The translations under genes and the position numbers were made by a program. Of a stretch of 64,000 nucleotides of DNA, positions 44,824-54,556 are shown in pieces. Under the pieces are notes generated by a model. That model ran no database searches, was not told where the DNA came from, and worked only from the letters and a program-made list of their open reading frames with translations. Within the stretch, counting starts at the first letter, position 1. Each line of letters opens with the position of its first letter. This DNA is from Nostoc sp. FACHB-110 (GTDB taxonomy: Bacteria; Cyanobacteriota; Cyanobacteriia; Cyanobacteriales; Nostocaceae), in NCBI RefSeq assembly GCF_014697425.1, contig NZ_JACJRU010000009.1, positions 144,264 to 208,263 of the forward strand, in the 5' to 3' direction.

Positions 44824-45539
44824 ATATCTTTAAATTTGCTCAGTTATCAAGTTGAATCCGCAGAAAATCTCTCTTGTTGGTTCTCAAGGTCGGCAGAAAG
44901 CGGGATTGTTGGTCTTTCTTAATTGCAAAAACCAATGTAATATTTCGTTACATAAAAATTGACGATTAGTATATTTTTTTATATCATCTCGAAAACTCTG
45001 ACTAGTTTACAAAATACTTAACCCTATATAGACTGGTTTAACACACTATAGGCTTGGAAAACCTTCAGAAAAATCACTTATAAATAAAAGTATTATAAAT
45101 AACATACATATTTTTCTTAACGGTTTCTTCAAAATATATGAGAAATTCTTTCGGAGAAACCGAACAATTTACTAGCAATTAACAGCCAAATCAGCAGCAG
45201 GTATTTTTTTCAGCCACAACCATGAATTATGAGAGACTCCCTATGTTTGTATAAGAAATATTAAGGGGATCAATTTTAGAAGCCGAAAACATCCTGGACA
45301 AGCTCATCAAATAAGGCTTCTACTCCTAGAGGCAGATGGCAGAAACTGTTTACATACCTAGAAATACACCGAACTTTACATTCATCATTAGAAAAAATTA
45401 TCTGTAAAGTTAAGTAACTAAATGCTCATTTTTCAAAGACCTTTTTATATACTGGAATTCACTGAAACAATCAGTTGATTCGCCAACAGCGGTATCTAAC
45501 TGAAATTACATTTATTGCTGTGTACTAGGAGGAAAAGTC
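44824..45539. other. 716-base divergent intergenic region
   Basis: It lies between pilT (minus) and the small membrane gene (plus). AT-rich, with AGGAGG directly before the 45540 start. No gene or recognised RNA is supported. It probably contains long leaders for both genes. A TTTATAAAT-like patch near 45080-45110 is a candidate promoter zone. Confidence 0.5.
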
Positions 45540-45917
45540 ATGGTTTCGGCTCAAAGCTCTAATCTCGGAAAGACCTACTCCTTTATGATGATTAAAAGCT
45601 TCTTGATATGGACTTTCACATTGGCAGTATGCTTGTTAGTTGTCGGTTTTCCGTTGGTTGTGTTGATGGCTACGGTGGGATGTCTGTTGTCGATTGTTTT
45701 ACAATCTGTCATGCCTGTTAGTGCGGTTTTATTAGTAGGCGGTGGGTTAATTTTGTTCAATATTTTAGCAGTGGCGATCGCAGCTGCTGTACTCACCTTT
45801 AAAGGTGTACATCCCAGTCAAATTAAGTGGTTAAGTTGGCTGCATGGTGAATCAGAGCAATTACAGCAAACTACTGTATATGCTTCTTGTCCTTTAACTT
45901 GTGACATCAAAGTATAA
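45540..45917 (+). CDS. small membrane protein
   Basis: 125 residues with two strong hydrophobic stretches (IWTFTLAVCLLVVGFPLVVLMATVGCLLSIVL and AVLLVGGGLILFNILAVAIAAAVLTF), so 2-4 membrane passes, and a short polar tail. AGGAGG sits eight bases upstream of the ATG. Not recognised. A strong terminator follows at 45951-45971, so it forms a single-gene unit with a defined end. It could be an abundantly expressed envelope or thylakoid protein. Confidence 0.7.
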   Translation: MVSAQSSNLGKTYSFMMIKSFLIWTFTLAVCLLVVGFPLVVLMATVGCLLSIVLQSVMPVSAVLLVGGGLILFNILAVAIAAAVLTFKGVHPSQIKWLSWLHGESEQLQQTTVYASCPLTCDIKV

Positions 45918-45950
45918 CTATTTCGCTAAACACGACAAACAATGCATCTG

Positions 45951-45971
45951 CCCGGTTCAACCGGGTTTTTT
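45951..45971 (+). terminator. strong intrinsic terminator
   Basis: CCCGGTTCAACCGGG is a 6-bp GC-rich stem with a TCA loop, immediately followed by TTTTTT. It ends the transcript of the 45540-45917 gene. Confidence 0.9.
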
Positions 45972-46035
45972 CATGTTTATTAAAGGGAATAGAGAAGGGA
46001 AATACAGGACTTTCATACCTCCTTGTATGGGTTTT

Positions 46036-46102
46036 GTCATTTGTCATTTATAGCGATTGAGCATTTACTATTGACAAATGACTAATAACAAATGACAAAT
46101 GA
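46036..46102. repeat. TGACAAA/TCATTTG heptamer repeats at wecB start
   Basis: GTCATTTGTCATTT (46036-46049) faces GACAAATGACTAATAACAAATGACAAATGAC (46073-46102). The last ATGAC is the wecB start codon plus Thr. Confidence 0.7.
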
Positions 46103-47214
46103 CTAATAAAAAGCGAGTTGGCATTATCTTAGGTACGCGTCCAGAGGCGATTAAACTAGCACCTGTGATTCAGGTTTTCCAGCAGTCTCCTGAATTTGAG
46201 TTGCAAGTAATTTTAACTGGGCAGCATCGTGAAATGGTTGAACAAGTGATGCAACTGTTTAACCTCAAAGCCGATGATGACTTGGAGATTATGCAGCCGA
46301 AACAATCTTTAAGTGATATTACTTGCCGCAGCTTGCGCGGACTAGAAGAGTTATTTCAAAAAAGTAAACCAGATTTAGTGATTGTCCAAGGAGATACAAC
46401 CACAGCTTTTGCCGCAGCTTTGGCAGCTTTTTATCAAAAAATTCCTGTGGGTCATGTCGAAGCCGGGTTAAGAACAGATAATATTTACAATCCTTATCCA
46501 GAAGAAGCAAATCGCAGGTTAATTTCGCAAATTACGCAACTGCATTTTGCACCAACAACTTTGGCGGTGGAGAATTTGCAACGTTCTGGGGTGTTGGGTG
46601 AAATTCACTTGACGGGGAATACAGTGATTGATGCACTGTTGAATGTGGCGGCGAGTCAGCCAGCTTGTAATGTTCCGGGGTTGAATTGGAGTGAATATCG
46701 CGTGTTGTTATCCACAGTTCACCGCCGGGAAAATTGGGGAGAACCATTACAAGCGATCGCTCAAGGTTTTCTGCAAATATTAGATAAGTTTCCTGATACT
46801 GCTTTGGTATTACCACTGCATCGCAACCCCACAGTTAGGGAACCATTGCAAGCATTATTAGGGCAACATCCGCGCGTATTTTTGACTGAACCTTTAGATT
46901 ATGCCGAATTAGTGGGTGCAATTGGGCGATCGCATTTTTTATTAACTGATTCTGGTGGTTTGCAAGAAGAAGCACCAAGTTTAGGTAAACCAGTATTAGT
47001 TTTGCGAGAAACCACAGAACGTCCTGAAGCTGTAACGGCGGGTACAGCTAAATTAGTCGGGACTGAAAGCGAAAGTATTTTGGCGGCGGCGGCTGATTTG
47101 TTGAGTAACCCGGCGGCTTATGATGCAATGGCTAATGCAATTAATCCTTTCGGTGATGGTTATGCTGCTGAGAGGATTTTGCAAATTGTCAAGAATTATT
47201 TGGGAGTGGGTTGA
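46099..47214 (+). CDS. wecB: UDP-N-acetylglucosamine 2-epimerase (non-hydrolysing)
   Basis: 371 residues. Interconverts UDP-GlcNAc and UDP-ManNAc, feeding polysaccharide or cell-wall polymers. Family elements: IILGTRPEAIKLAPVI, TGQHREM, VIVQGDTTTAFAAALAAFY, GHVEAGLRT, PYPEEANRRLI, STVHRRENWGEPL and LTDSGGLQEEAPSLGKPVLVLRETTERPE. Catalytic acids and His are present. The start codon (ATG 46099) lies inside a repeat, giving MTNKKRVGIIL, and no Shine-Dalgarno sequence is evident. It is not in a sugar-gene cluster; a terminator follows at 47232. Confidence 0.94.
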   Translation: MTNKKRVGIILGTRPEAIKLAPVIQVFQQSPEFELQVILTGQHREMVEQVMQLFNLKADDDLEIMQPKQSLSDITCRSLRGLEELFQKSKPDLVIVQGDTTTAFAAALAAFYQKIPVGHVEAGLRTDNIYNPYPEEANRRLISQITQLHFAPTTLAVENLQRSGVLGEIHLTGNTVIDALLNVAASQPACNVPGLNWSEYRVLLSTVHRRENWGEPLQAIAQGFLQILDKFPDTALVLPLHRNPTVREPLQALLGQHPRVFLTEPLDYAELVGAIGRSHFLLTDSGGLQEEAPSLGKPVLVLRETTERPEAVTAGTAKLVGTESESILAAAADLLSNPAAYDAMANAINPFGDGYAAERILQIVKNYLGVG

Positions 47215-47231
47215 TCAAAATTAGTGTTTTT

Positions 47232-47270
47232 GGGCTTTGCATAGTCGAATGATGCACAGCCCAATTTTTT
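47232..47270 (+). terminator. intrinsic terminator after wecB
   Basis: GGGCTTTGCAT and ATGCACAGCCC pair with one mismatch, followed by AATTTTTT. Typical rho-independent form. Confidence 0.85.
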
Positions 47271-47350
47271 ATCTCGCGCAAAGGCGCAAAGACGCAAAGA
47301 GAAATGCATTGGTAGCGGGTGAGATTACACAGGATGACTAATAATTTAGT

Positions 47351-48304
47351 TTAAATTGTTTGATTTGCTTGTAACCAGTTGTGTAAGTCAGCGATCGCAC
47401 TAAAATCTAATAAAGCCTCGCTCAGTGCTTCTAATTGTTCTAAAGAAAGACTTTGAACTTGTTGACGAACTTCGTCGGATAAATTGCCCACCCGTCTTTG
47501 CAGTTGTCTTAAGACAAGAGTTTGTGTTTGTTCCTCTTTTCCTCGCTCGTAGCCAATGCGCTCGCCTGTGGTGATGTAAGGCATAGTAAGCTCCTGCTCG
47601 AATAACTTAAAGTCTTGCCAAAATTCTGCTTCTAATGCTTTTGGTAAAATCATAACCCAATCGATAAAACGATAGAGGTTACGAATGTCTCTTTCTTCTA
47701 GCCCTTGTTCGTAGAGTCGCCGAATTAAGCTGAATTTCCAATTTTTCCGTTCTCCTAGCTGTTTGCTGGTTTGCTGCATTTTTAAATGTGCCATGACAAC
47801 TGTCGCAAAAGGATTGTCGCTGGCTTCTAATTCTGCCCAGTGATTTTGATAGTCCAGCAATTTGACAGTGCCGAATTGAAAAACCAGACTGCAATCAGGA
47901 TAATTGTAACTGTATTGATTCGGTCTCCAAGTAGAGTCAGCGTCACATAAAATTGCTAGGCTGATGGCTGGTTTAGCAAATTTATCAAAAATTCGCAGGT
48001 TGTACGAAAACATTCTTTCGGCGAAGTTATCTTCTGGTTTTGCCTGAATTTCGACATGAATTAACAGCCAAACTTCTTCCCCGTCAATTTGCCAAACTTT
48101 GACTAACTTATCTGCGTATCTTCTTCCAAGTTCGGCTTCGCGGGCGATTTGTTGAAATTCCTTGTCGAGAAATTCGTGGGGACGTTCCCAATTAATTAAT
48201 GCGGATGTTTGGGGAAAGAAAAACCGCATCGCTTGGGGAAAGTATGCTTCTAAAATTTCTTTCCACGGCGAATCATTATCGGCTCTTTGGAGTTCCTCAG
48301 TCAT
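47351..48304 (-). CDS. Rpn-like / DUF4351 PD-(D/E)XK protein
   Basis: 317 residues. N-terminal half (about 10-190) is the Rpn/PD-(D/E)XK transposase-like nuclease type: FLDKEFQQIAREAELG, KLVKVWQIDGEEVWLLIHVEIQ (E-x-Q core pair), FAERMFSYNLRIFDKF and AILCDAD. C-terminal DUF4351 (about 258-312): LRQLQRRVGNLSDEVRQQVQSLSLEQLEALSEALLDF. Such proteins are frequent in cyanobacteria and thought to act on DNA, in recombination or as selfish elements. ATG at 48304 is preceded by a CTCTGCG repeat block. No IS ends are seen. Confidence 0.82.
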   Translation of the reverse strand: MTEELQRADNDSPWKEILEAYFPQAMRFFFPQTSALINWERPHEFLDKEFQQIAREAELGRRYADKLVKVWQIDGEEVWLLIHVEIQAKPEDNFAERMFSYNLRIFDKFAKPAISLAILCDADSTWRPNQYSYNYPDCSLVFQFGTVKLLDYQNHWAELEASDNPFATVVMAHLKMQQTSKQLGERKNWKFSLIRRLYEQGLEERDIRNLYRFIDWVMILPKALEAEFWQDFKLFEQELTMPYITTGERIGYERGKEEQTQTLVLRQLQRRVGNLSDEVRQQVQSLSLEQLEALSEALLDFSAIADLHNWLQANQTI

Positions 48305-48402
48305 TGTCTTTTAGAGAATAATTAAACGCAGATAAACGCAGATGAAAAACAAAACTCTCTGTGTTCCTCTGCGTTTAACTCTGCGCTACTTTGCGTTTAA
48401 AC

Positions 48403-49824
48403 TTACTGATTTAAAACTAACTCTGGCTGTGCTGCTGCTTCCTCTGGATCGGGTAAGCCATACATGGAACGATACAGCTTATCGTACTGCTTGGCAGAGC
48501 GATACCAGCTAAAGTCTTGATTCATACCGCGTTTTTGTAGTTCCTTCCATTGGGGTTTGAAACGAAAACCTTCCCAAGCGCGAATCATACAGGTAAACAA
48601 ATCCAATGGTTCGTAGCGGTCGAAGCAATAACCTGTACCAGCTTCGTTGATGGGGTCGTGGTGGGATACGGTGTCAACTAATCCCCCGGTGCGGCGGACG
48701 ATGGGAACAGAACCGTAGCGCATTGCCATCATTTGGCTGATACCGCAGGGTTCAAAGCGGCTAGGCATTAAAAAGGCATCAGTACCAGCATAAATCCGGC
48801 GGGATAGGGCATCGTTATACAAAAGGTAAGTCGCCATACGTCCGGGGTAGCGGGATGCTAATTGCCACATTTGAGTTTCATAATAGCGATCGCCTGTCCC
48901 TAACAACACAAATTGGGCATCTGTATAAGCCATGAAGCGGTCTAAAATTTGGATGACCAAATCCAAGCCTTTCTGCTCGACTAATCGGCTCACCATCCCA
49001 ATTAAAAAGGCTTGAGAGTTGACCTCTAACCCCATTTCTTCTTGTAGAGCAACTTTGTTTTTCTTACGCTGATCTAAAGTGTCTGGCGTGAATGTCTGTA
49101 CAATATATTTATCATCGACTGGGTTGTAAACCTCAGTATCTATACCGTTGACAATCCCTGATAGCTTCCCACTGATAAATGACAGCAAACCTTCGATAGT
49201 TTCACCATAGGCAGGTGTTTTGATTTGTTCGGCATAAGTTGGGGAAACGGTATTTACCCTGTCAGCAAACTGCACTGCTGCTGCCATTGTGTTGTGTCCT
49301 TGCATATACCAGGGACACCAAGTAATTTTCTCTAGATACCAACGCCACGGCCCTTGATAAGCCAGGTTATGAATCGTAAACACCGTGGTGATATCTGGAG
49401 ATTGGTTCATCCACACGGGAATCATCCCTGTATGCCAGTCGTGACAGTGGATAATGTCTGGCTTCCAATAATTCCAGCAGAACTCAGCCGCTCCATTGGC
49501 AAAGAAGGTGAACCGCCAATCTTCGTCTTCTCCCGAATAGATGCGGCGCGGGTCAAAAGCAGGATGTCCAAATAAATACAAAGGCACATCTGTACCAGGC
49601 AGCACACTTTCATAAACTGCAAAGTCCTGAAACATGGCATATCCCCACCAAATCGGGTCTTTGGGGATTTCCATTTTGTCTGGTAAAAACCCGTAGTAAG
49701 GCAGGAATATGCGGACATCATGCCCCATTTCTCTTAAGACTTTAGGTAATGCTCCTACAACATCACCCATTCCTCCTACTTTCGCAACGGGAGCTGCTTC
49801 TGCTGCAACGAATAGAATCCGCAT
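48403..49824 (-). CDS. glgA: glycogen synthase (ADP-glucose)
   Basis: 473 residues. Adds glucose from ADP-glucose to glycogen. N-terminal [26 protein letters not shown] with the KxGGL-type substrate motif (AKVGGMGD), [12 protein letters not shown], and C-terminal [20 protein letters not shown] with the ExFE/SRFEPCG motif; ADP-binding [20 protein letters not shown] at 49824 gives [12 protein letters not shown]. Met replaces Leu in KVGGM and is tolerated in cyanobacteria. Neighbours are unrelated. Confidence 0.95.
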   Translation of the reverse strand: MRILFVAAEAAPVAKVGGMGDVVGALPKVLREMGHDVRIFLPYYGFLPDKMEIPKDPIWWGYAMFQDFAVYESVLPGTDVPLYLFGHPAFDPRRIYSGEDEDWRFTFFANGAAEFCWNYWKPDIIHCHDWHTGMIPVWMNQSPDITTVFTIHNLAYQGPWRWYLEKITWCPWYMQGHNTMAAAVQFADRVNTVSPTYAEQIKTPAYGETIEGLLSFISGKLSGIVNGIDTEVYNPVDDKYIVQTFTPDTLDQRKKNKVALQEEMGLEVNSQAFLIGMVSRLVEQKGLDLVIQILDRFMAYTDAQFVLLGTGDRYYETQMWQLASRYPGRMATYLLYNDALSRRIYAGTDAFLMPSRFEPCGISQMMAMRYGSVPIVRRTGGLVDTVSHHDPINEAGTGYCFDRYEPLDLFTCMIRAWEGFRFKPQWKELQKRGMNQDFSWYRSAKQYDKLYRSMYGLPDPEEAAAQPELVLNQ

Positions 49825-49865
49825 GGTCTTTGTTGTTTCCCCGGTTCTGCCTATATTTTCAAAAG

Positions 49866-49985
49866 TCTGAAGTATGAAGTCTGAAGTATAAAGGTACTTT
49901 AATTAAGGAATGGTAGAAATGTCGGCAACAATGTACCGATTTTTGCTCCTTTATCCTTTACACTTCATCCTTTGAACTCAATTCT
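49866..49985. repeat. AAGTCTGAAGTATG repeats with CCTTT words
   Basis: AAGTCTGAAGTATGAAGTCTGAAGTATA (49866-49893) and later TTTATCCTTTACACTTCATCCTTTGAACTC (49953-49981) face each other as loose inverted arms of the AAGTATG repeat class, in the glgA leader and downstream of hemC. Confidence 0.5.
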
Positions 49986-50013
49986 TATCTAACCACATCT
50001 GTTTGCCAGTATC

Positions 50014-50985
50014 CTAAGAACCTCGTTGGATTTCAGCAAAGATTTGCTCAAGAATTTCTTTTGCACCTTGTTCCCGCAGAAGGTTAGCTAATTCTGTCCC
50101 CAATGCTTCGGCGTTGTTGGCTGAACCTGTGACTGTATCTTTGACGATGTTTTGTCCATCTACGCTGGCAACTACACCTGTTAATGTTAAATTGCCATCC
50201 TGAATTTCTGTATTTACACCGATAGGTACTTGACAACCACCTTCCAAGTCACGTAAGAATGCTCTTTCTGCTAAACAACGATCGCGTGTTTCGGGATGTT
50301 CAATGGCTTTGAGTAAAGATATCAAATCTTGGTCATCAGCCCTGCATTCTATCCCTAATGCACCTTGTCCGACAGCGTGAAGGGAAATTTCTTTGGGGAT
50401 AATTTGATGAACGCGATCGCCCATACCCAAGCGTTGTAAACCAGCTGCTGCTAAAATCAGGGCATCGTATTCGCCAGCATCGAGTTTGGCCAACCGGGTA
50501 TTTAAGTTACCGCGCACATCTTTAAAGGTGAAGTGGGGAAAGCGATTGCGTAATTGCGCTAACCGTCGCAGTGAGGATGTGCCAATGACTGCACCTTCTG
50601 GCAAAGTATCAATTTGCTTGTCTTTATACTTTTCATGCACAACTAAGGCATCGGCGGGGTTTTCCCGTTCGGTAATTGCCGCTAAGGTTAAGCCTTCTGG
50701 TAAATTAGTCGGCAGATCCTTGAGGGAATGAACCGCAAAGTCAATTTCTTGGTTGATCATTCCCAGTTCGAGTTCTTTTGTAAATAGTCCTTTATCGCCA
50801 ATCTTCGCCAACGCTACATCCAGGATTTTGTCGCCTTGGGTAGACATGGTGTGGACTTCAAAATTGATATCTGGGAAACTTTTTTGTAATTGCTCTCTTA
50901 CCCAGTATGTTTGAACTAGAGCAAGTTGACTTTTACGAGAACCAATACGAATCGTGCGGGTTGCACTCTTAACAACTGAAGTCAT
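50014..50985 (-). CDS. hemC: hydroxymethylbilane synthase (porphobilinogen deaminase)
   Basis: 323 residues. Polymerises porphobilinogen to hydroxymethylbilane for haem, chlorophyll and bilins. Motifs: [48 protein letters not shown] and [12 protein letters not shown], whose Cys binds the dipyrromethane cofactor. Length is normal. ATG at 50985 gives an N-terminal extension of ~10 residues ([11 protein letters not shown]). No operon partner; the leader has no striking motif. Confidence 0.96.
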   Translation of the reverse strand: MTSVVKSATRTIRIGSRKSQLALVQTYWVREQLQKSFPDINFEVHTMSTQGDKILDVALAKIGDKGLFTKELELGMINQEIDFAVHSLKDLPTNLPEGLTLAAITERENPADALVVHEKYKDKQIDTLPEGAVIGTSSLRRLAQLRNRFPHFTFKDVRGNLNTRLAKLDAGEYDALILAAAGLQRLGMGDRVHQIIPKEISLHAVGQGALGIECRADDQDLISLLKAIEHPETRDRCLAERAFLRDLEGGCQVPIGVNTEIQDGNLTLTGVVASVDGQNIVKDTVTGSANNAEALGTELANLLREQGAKEILEQIFAEIQRGS

Positions 50986-51180
50986 AATAACTGTATGTCA
51001 AACCAGGCGATACATTCACTTTCATCTAGACTACCGCAGTGAGTGACTTCCCGCATTGCGATCGCTTAATTAACGATAATTTTATTTTTGTTTGCTTTAC
51101 AATTTTTTACTTTAATTTTAATTACTTAACAAGGTGTAGGGAATAGCTTGATAACTTCTCTAGACAGTGCTACAGCAGGT

Positions 51181-51588
51181 TTAATAATCGCTATTTTCGA
51201 TATCAACAAGTAATTGTTGAGTACGCTGTTTTGTAACTTCTTCTAAGCAGCCAGAATAAATAGCAGGAGCAATAGTTCCGCCTTCGTATTGGCTTCTTTC
51301 AAACTCGCAATTAGCATCACGAAACTGAATCCATGCTACTTGTGCAGCAAGTAATTTTTGTTGTCTAGATTTTGACAACTTGGGTAATAGTTTTTTATAA
51401 GCTTGGTTCAATTTTTTATCAGCATCTTGATATGACAACTGAGCGCAAATATTAATTTCTGATTGAGTTTGAGCGTTGTTACAGTTGAGTTTCTGGACTA
51501 AATATGTGTTAGTCGGTTGGGGATTTGCCAGAGTTACCGTACTGCTAACAACTAAGGTACTGACGAATAAAGGTAAAAACAGACGCAT
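51181..51588 (-). CDS. LprI-type (DUF1311) lysozyme-inhibitor-like exported protein
   Basis: 135 residues with a Sec signal peptide (LFLPLFVSTLVVSSTVTLANP). Mature part carries the LprI N-terminal domain pattern: CNNAQTQSEINICAQLSYQDADKKLNQAYKKLL, then LLAAQVAWIQFRDANCEFE and SGCLEEVTKQRTQQL, with four spaced cysteines. Members may inhibit lysozyme or act in the periplasm. In cyanobacteria the function is not known. Confidence 0.85.
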   Translation of the reverse strand: MRLFLPLFVSTLVVSSTVTLANPQPTNTYLVQKLNCNNAQTQSEINICAQLSYQDADKKLNQAYKKLLPKLSKSRQQKLLAAQVAWIQFRDANCEFERSQYEGGTIAPAIYSGCLEEVTKQRTQQLLVDIENSDY

Positions 51589-51753
51589 GGTAGCATTCCT
51601 GAGCTAAGTAAGTGTCAATCTAATCTAACCGAATAAATAAAATTTCTACCCCTGGTATATTCGCAAACCTGTCGCTAGAGGGAAGTGAAGCTTTTCTAGA
51701 AATGGTAGGAATAGTTTGGTATGTTAGCGATCGCAGCTTAATATTTTACTTTT

Positions 51754-52752
51754 ATGAATCGTTCCGCTTGTCTTATCTTTAATCCAGTTGCGGGTCAAGG
51801 CGACCCTGAACAAGAACTGATAGAGATTAGAGCCTTATTAGAACCAGCAATTGAACTAGATATTCAATTTACAACTGAAGAAATTGGCGCGGATGCACTT
51901 GCTTATGCTGCGGTTGAGCGCGGAGTTAATGAAATAATTGCTTCTGGCGGAGATGGTACACTTTCAGCCGCCGCCGCCGCCGCCATTAATACTAATATTC
52001 CTTTTGGGATAATTTCGCGGGGAACAGCTAACGCCTTTGCTACAGCTTTAGGGATTCCTGACACAATTGAAGCCGCCTGCCAAACAATTTTACAAGGAAC
52101 CACCCGCAATATAGACGTAGCTTATTGCAACGATCGCCCAATGATTTTGCTAGCAGGTATTGGGTTTGAAGCAGAAACAGTAGAAAAAGCCAACCGCGAA
52201 GCTAAAAATCGCTTTGGTATAATTGCTTACATCTTGGCGGGGATTCAGCAGCTCAGAGAATTGCAGAGTTTTGATGTCGAAATTGAAACAGACGACAAGA
52301 TAATTAAAACCACCGCCGCCGCTGTCACCGTGGCTAACGCTGCACCACCGACTTCTGTGTTGGCGCAAGGGCCAGCAGGGATTATTTATAATGATGGACT
52401 GCTAGATTTAACCATAGTCGCACCCGTGAATACAGCAGGCGCGATCGCCGCTACCTATCATCTGTTTCAAAGTGCTTCTGCGGGTAATGCAGCCGAAAGA
52501 GATGATATTGGTTATCTGCGCGCCAAACAATTCAAAATTACCACCGACCCCGCACAAAAAGTTGTCTTAGATGGCGAACTAGTTGGGACAACCCCAATTG
52601 AAGTTAAATGCGTACCAGAAGGCTTAAAAGTTTTTGTACCAGCAGCAGAAGAAGTGGAACTCGCCGAAAAACTCGATGGACTGCCTAATTTGGTAATTGA
52701 GTTGAAGCATCCAAAAGAGGGTGAGGAGGACACAGAAGAATTCAAGGAGTAA
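51754..52752 (+). CDS. YegS/BmrU-type lipid kinase
   Basis: 332 residues of the diacylglycerol-kinase fold. Motifs: LIFNPVAGQGDPEQE, ASGGDGTLSAAAAA (catalytic GGDGT), RGTANAFATALGIP, and YNDGLLDLTIVAP. It should phosphorylate diacylglycerol or a related lipid at the inner membrane. A run of Ala codons (GCC GCC GCC) gives AAAAAA. Six bases separate its stop from the metallophosphoesterase start, so the two are in one operon, and the kinase/phosphatase chemistry may be functionally linked. The C-terminal acidic tail (KHPKEGEEDTEEFKE) is variable. Confidence 0.88.
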   Translation: MNRSACLIFNPVAGQGDPEQELIEIRALLEPAIELDIQFTTEEIGADALAYAAVERGVNEIIASGGDGTLSAAAAAAINTNIPFGIISRGTANAFATALGIPDTIEAACQTILQGTTRNIDVAYCNDRPMILLAGIGFEAETVEKANREAKNRFGIIAYILAGIQQLRELQSFDVEIETDDKIIKTTAAAVTVANAAPPTSVLAQGPAGIIYNDGLLDLTIVAPVNTAGAIAATYHLFQSASAGNAAERDDIGYLRAKQFKITTDPAQKVVLDGELVGTTPIEVKCVPEGLKVFVPAAEEVELAEKLDGLPNLVIELKHPKEGEEDTEEFKE

Positions 52753-52758
52753 AGCATT

Positions 52759-54309
52759 TTGAAGCTTGTTTCCGATCCGGCAATTGCCAAAAAAATTCAG
52801 AAGATGAACCAGCGAGTCTGCTGGCAAAATCCCTCCATCAAAAAGCGTGGCATTGACCAAACTAGGTTCGTGCTTGATGATGGTCAAGCTGATGATGTGG
52901 AATTCTCATTTTTGGTTGTAGGAGATAGCGGTTCCGGTAGACATGGCGGACAAAATCCGCAACGGCAGGTAGCTGAACTGGCATTACCTCATCTAGATGA
53001 CTGCCGTTTTATGCTGCATACAGGCGATGTCATCTATTTAGTGGGGTCGAGTGAGTATTATCAGCAAAACTTTATTCAGCCTTATAAAGAGTATCTATTA
53101 GGCGGTGAACATCCCAAAAAGATTGCTTACAATAACATGACTTTCCGCGTACCGATTTTGCCTGTACCGGGAAATCACGATTATTACGACTTGCCGATTG
53201 TCTTTAGCTTGCTATCAATGACAACATTACCAATTCGGCGGTTATTGCGATCGCGCTTAGATTTAGATGTCGGTTTACATGGTTCCGGGACAGGCGATGC
53301 TTACGCCAAGGCATTTCTCGATTATCTCAGTGCCTTTACCTTCCCTGGAGATTTAGACCGACATTTAGACATTCACTACACAGCCAAAACCGATACAGGC
53401 CGTTGTTTATCCTATCAGCCAGGAAACTTTACCAGTCTGCCTAATCGCTATTACACCTTTCGTTATGGTGGGATTGACTTCTTTGCTTTAGATTCCAATA
53501 CATTTAACGACCCCCCACCATTGCCAGAAACCGCAGAAGGCGACGCAAAACGCAGGAGTTTAGAACAACGCCGTCAAGAATATGAACAGGAAAAGCAGCA
53601 AATCCTGGAAAAATCAAGCAAGTTGAATCCTGATAACCCTAATGAAGCCGAAGATTTAGATGATTTATACGTAAAGCTGTCGCAAATAGAAGAACTGATT
53701 GTTGATATTGACAAACAATTAGCACCGCAACAAACAACCCACACTGATGTAGAACAGTTGGAATGGCTAAAACAGAGATTAATTCAATCGTGGCAGAACT
53801 CAGACGTGCGCGGACGCGTCGTTTATTTTCATCATCCTCCCTACGTTACCGAAGCGACCAAATGGCAACAAGGACAAACACTGGCAATTCGCAGCCGCTT
53901 GCGAGAAGTATTCAACGCAGTGGCAGATACAGTAGGTGAATTAAAGAAAGACCGTTCTGTAGTAGATTTAGTGTTAAACGGCCATGCCCACTGCCTAGAA
54001 CATCTGCAAACATATAACACCGGACACGCAGATTCATCTATCAACTGGATTGTGTGTGGTGGAAGTGGGTTTAGTTTGCGCCGCCAGCGAATTGAAGGTG
54101 CTGATTTAGTCGAAGAAAATAGATTAATAGCGCGATCGCACCTGTTCGTCGGTCGTAACGGCCACAGTTCCCAAAAACGCCGTCCTTACTCATGTCTGCG
54201 AATTGATGTCACAGGCGAACAACACCCTAAATTTACTGTCCGTCCCTTAGTTGCAGAATGGTATCAACGCCAGTGGCATAATCATAATTTAGAGCCTTTT
54301 ACTATTTGA
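52759..54309 (+). CDS. calcineurin-like metallophosphoesterase
   Basis: 516 residues from a TTG at 52759; AAGGAG (52744-52749) sits nine bases upstream, which decides the start. Metallophosphoesterase signature: VVGDSGSG (first aspartate), HTGDVIYLVG (GD), PGNHDYYD (GNHD), FHHPPYV and NGHAHCLEH (GHxH). A long central insertion (about 245-335) includes a charged coiled stretch (AKRRSLEQRRQEYEQEKQQIL). It might act on a phospholipid or nucleotide, given the upstream lipid kinase, but substrate is unknown. Cytoplasmic, with no signal. Confidence 0.87.
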   Translation: MKLVSDPAIAKKIQKMNQRVCWQNPSIKKRGIDQTRFVLDDGQADDVEFSFLVVGDSGSGRHGGQNPQRQVAELALPHLDDCRFMLHTGDVIYLVGSSEYYQQNFIQPYKEYLLGGEHPKKIAYNNMTFRVPILPVPGNHDYYDLPIVFSLLSMTTLPIRRLLRSRLDLDVGLHGSGTGDAYAKAFLDYLSAFTFPGDLDRHLDIHYTAKTDTGRCLSYQPGNFTSLPNRYYTFRYGGIDFFALDSNTFNDPPPLPETAEGDAKRRSLEQRRQEYEQEKQQILEKSSKLNPDNPNEAEDLDDLYVKLSQIEELIVDIDKQLAPQQTTHTDVEQLEWLKQRLIQSWQNSDVRGRVVYFHHPPYVTEATKWQQGQTLAIRSRLREVFNAVADTVGELKKDRSVVDLVLNGHAHCLEHLQTYNTGHADSSINWIVCGGSGFSLRRQRIEGADLVEENRLIARSHLFVGRNGHSSQKRRPYSCLRIDVTGEQHPKFTVRPLVAEWYQRQWHNHNLEPFTI

Positions 54310-54556
54310 TATTAACCTCCCATAAAAACTCTTCTTTCTTCCTTTGTGTTCTTTGCGCCCTTTGCGGTTCGTTTCAAAAATCTATGTAATCCAATGATGA
54401 GATGAGGCTAATTTCTCTCAGTTTAAAACTACCTCTTCTGGAAGCCTACATTACCCCCTAAGAAAGTGATAGTTAAAGAAATTGATAACTAGCGTAGAAA
54501 GTAACCAGTTACTTTAACAATAACTGGCATTTAATGAGCATGAGTGAGAAAATACT

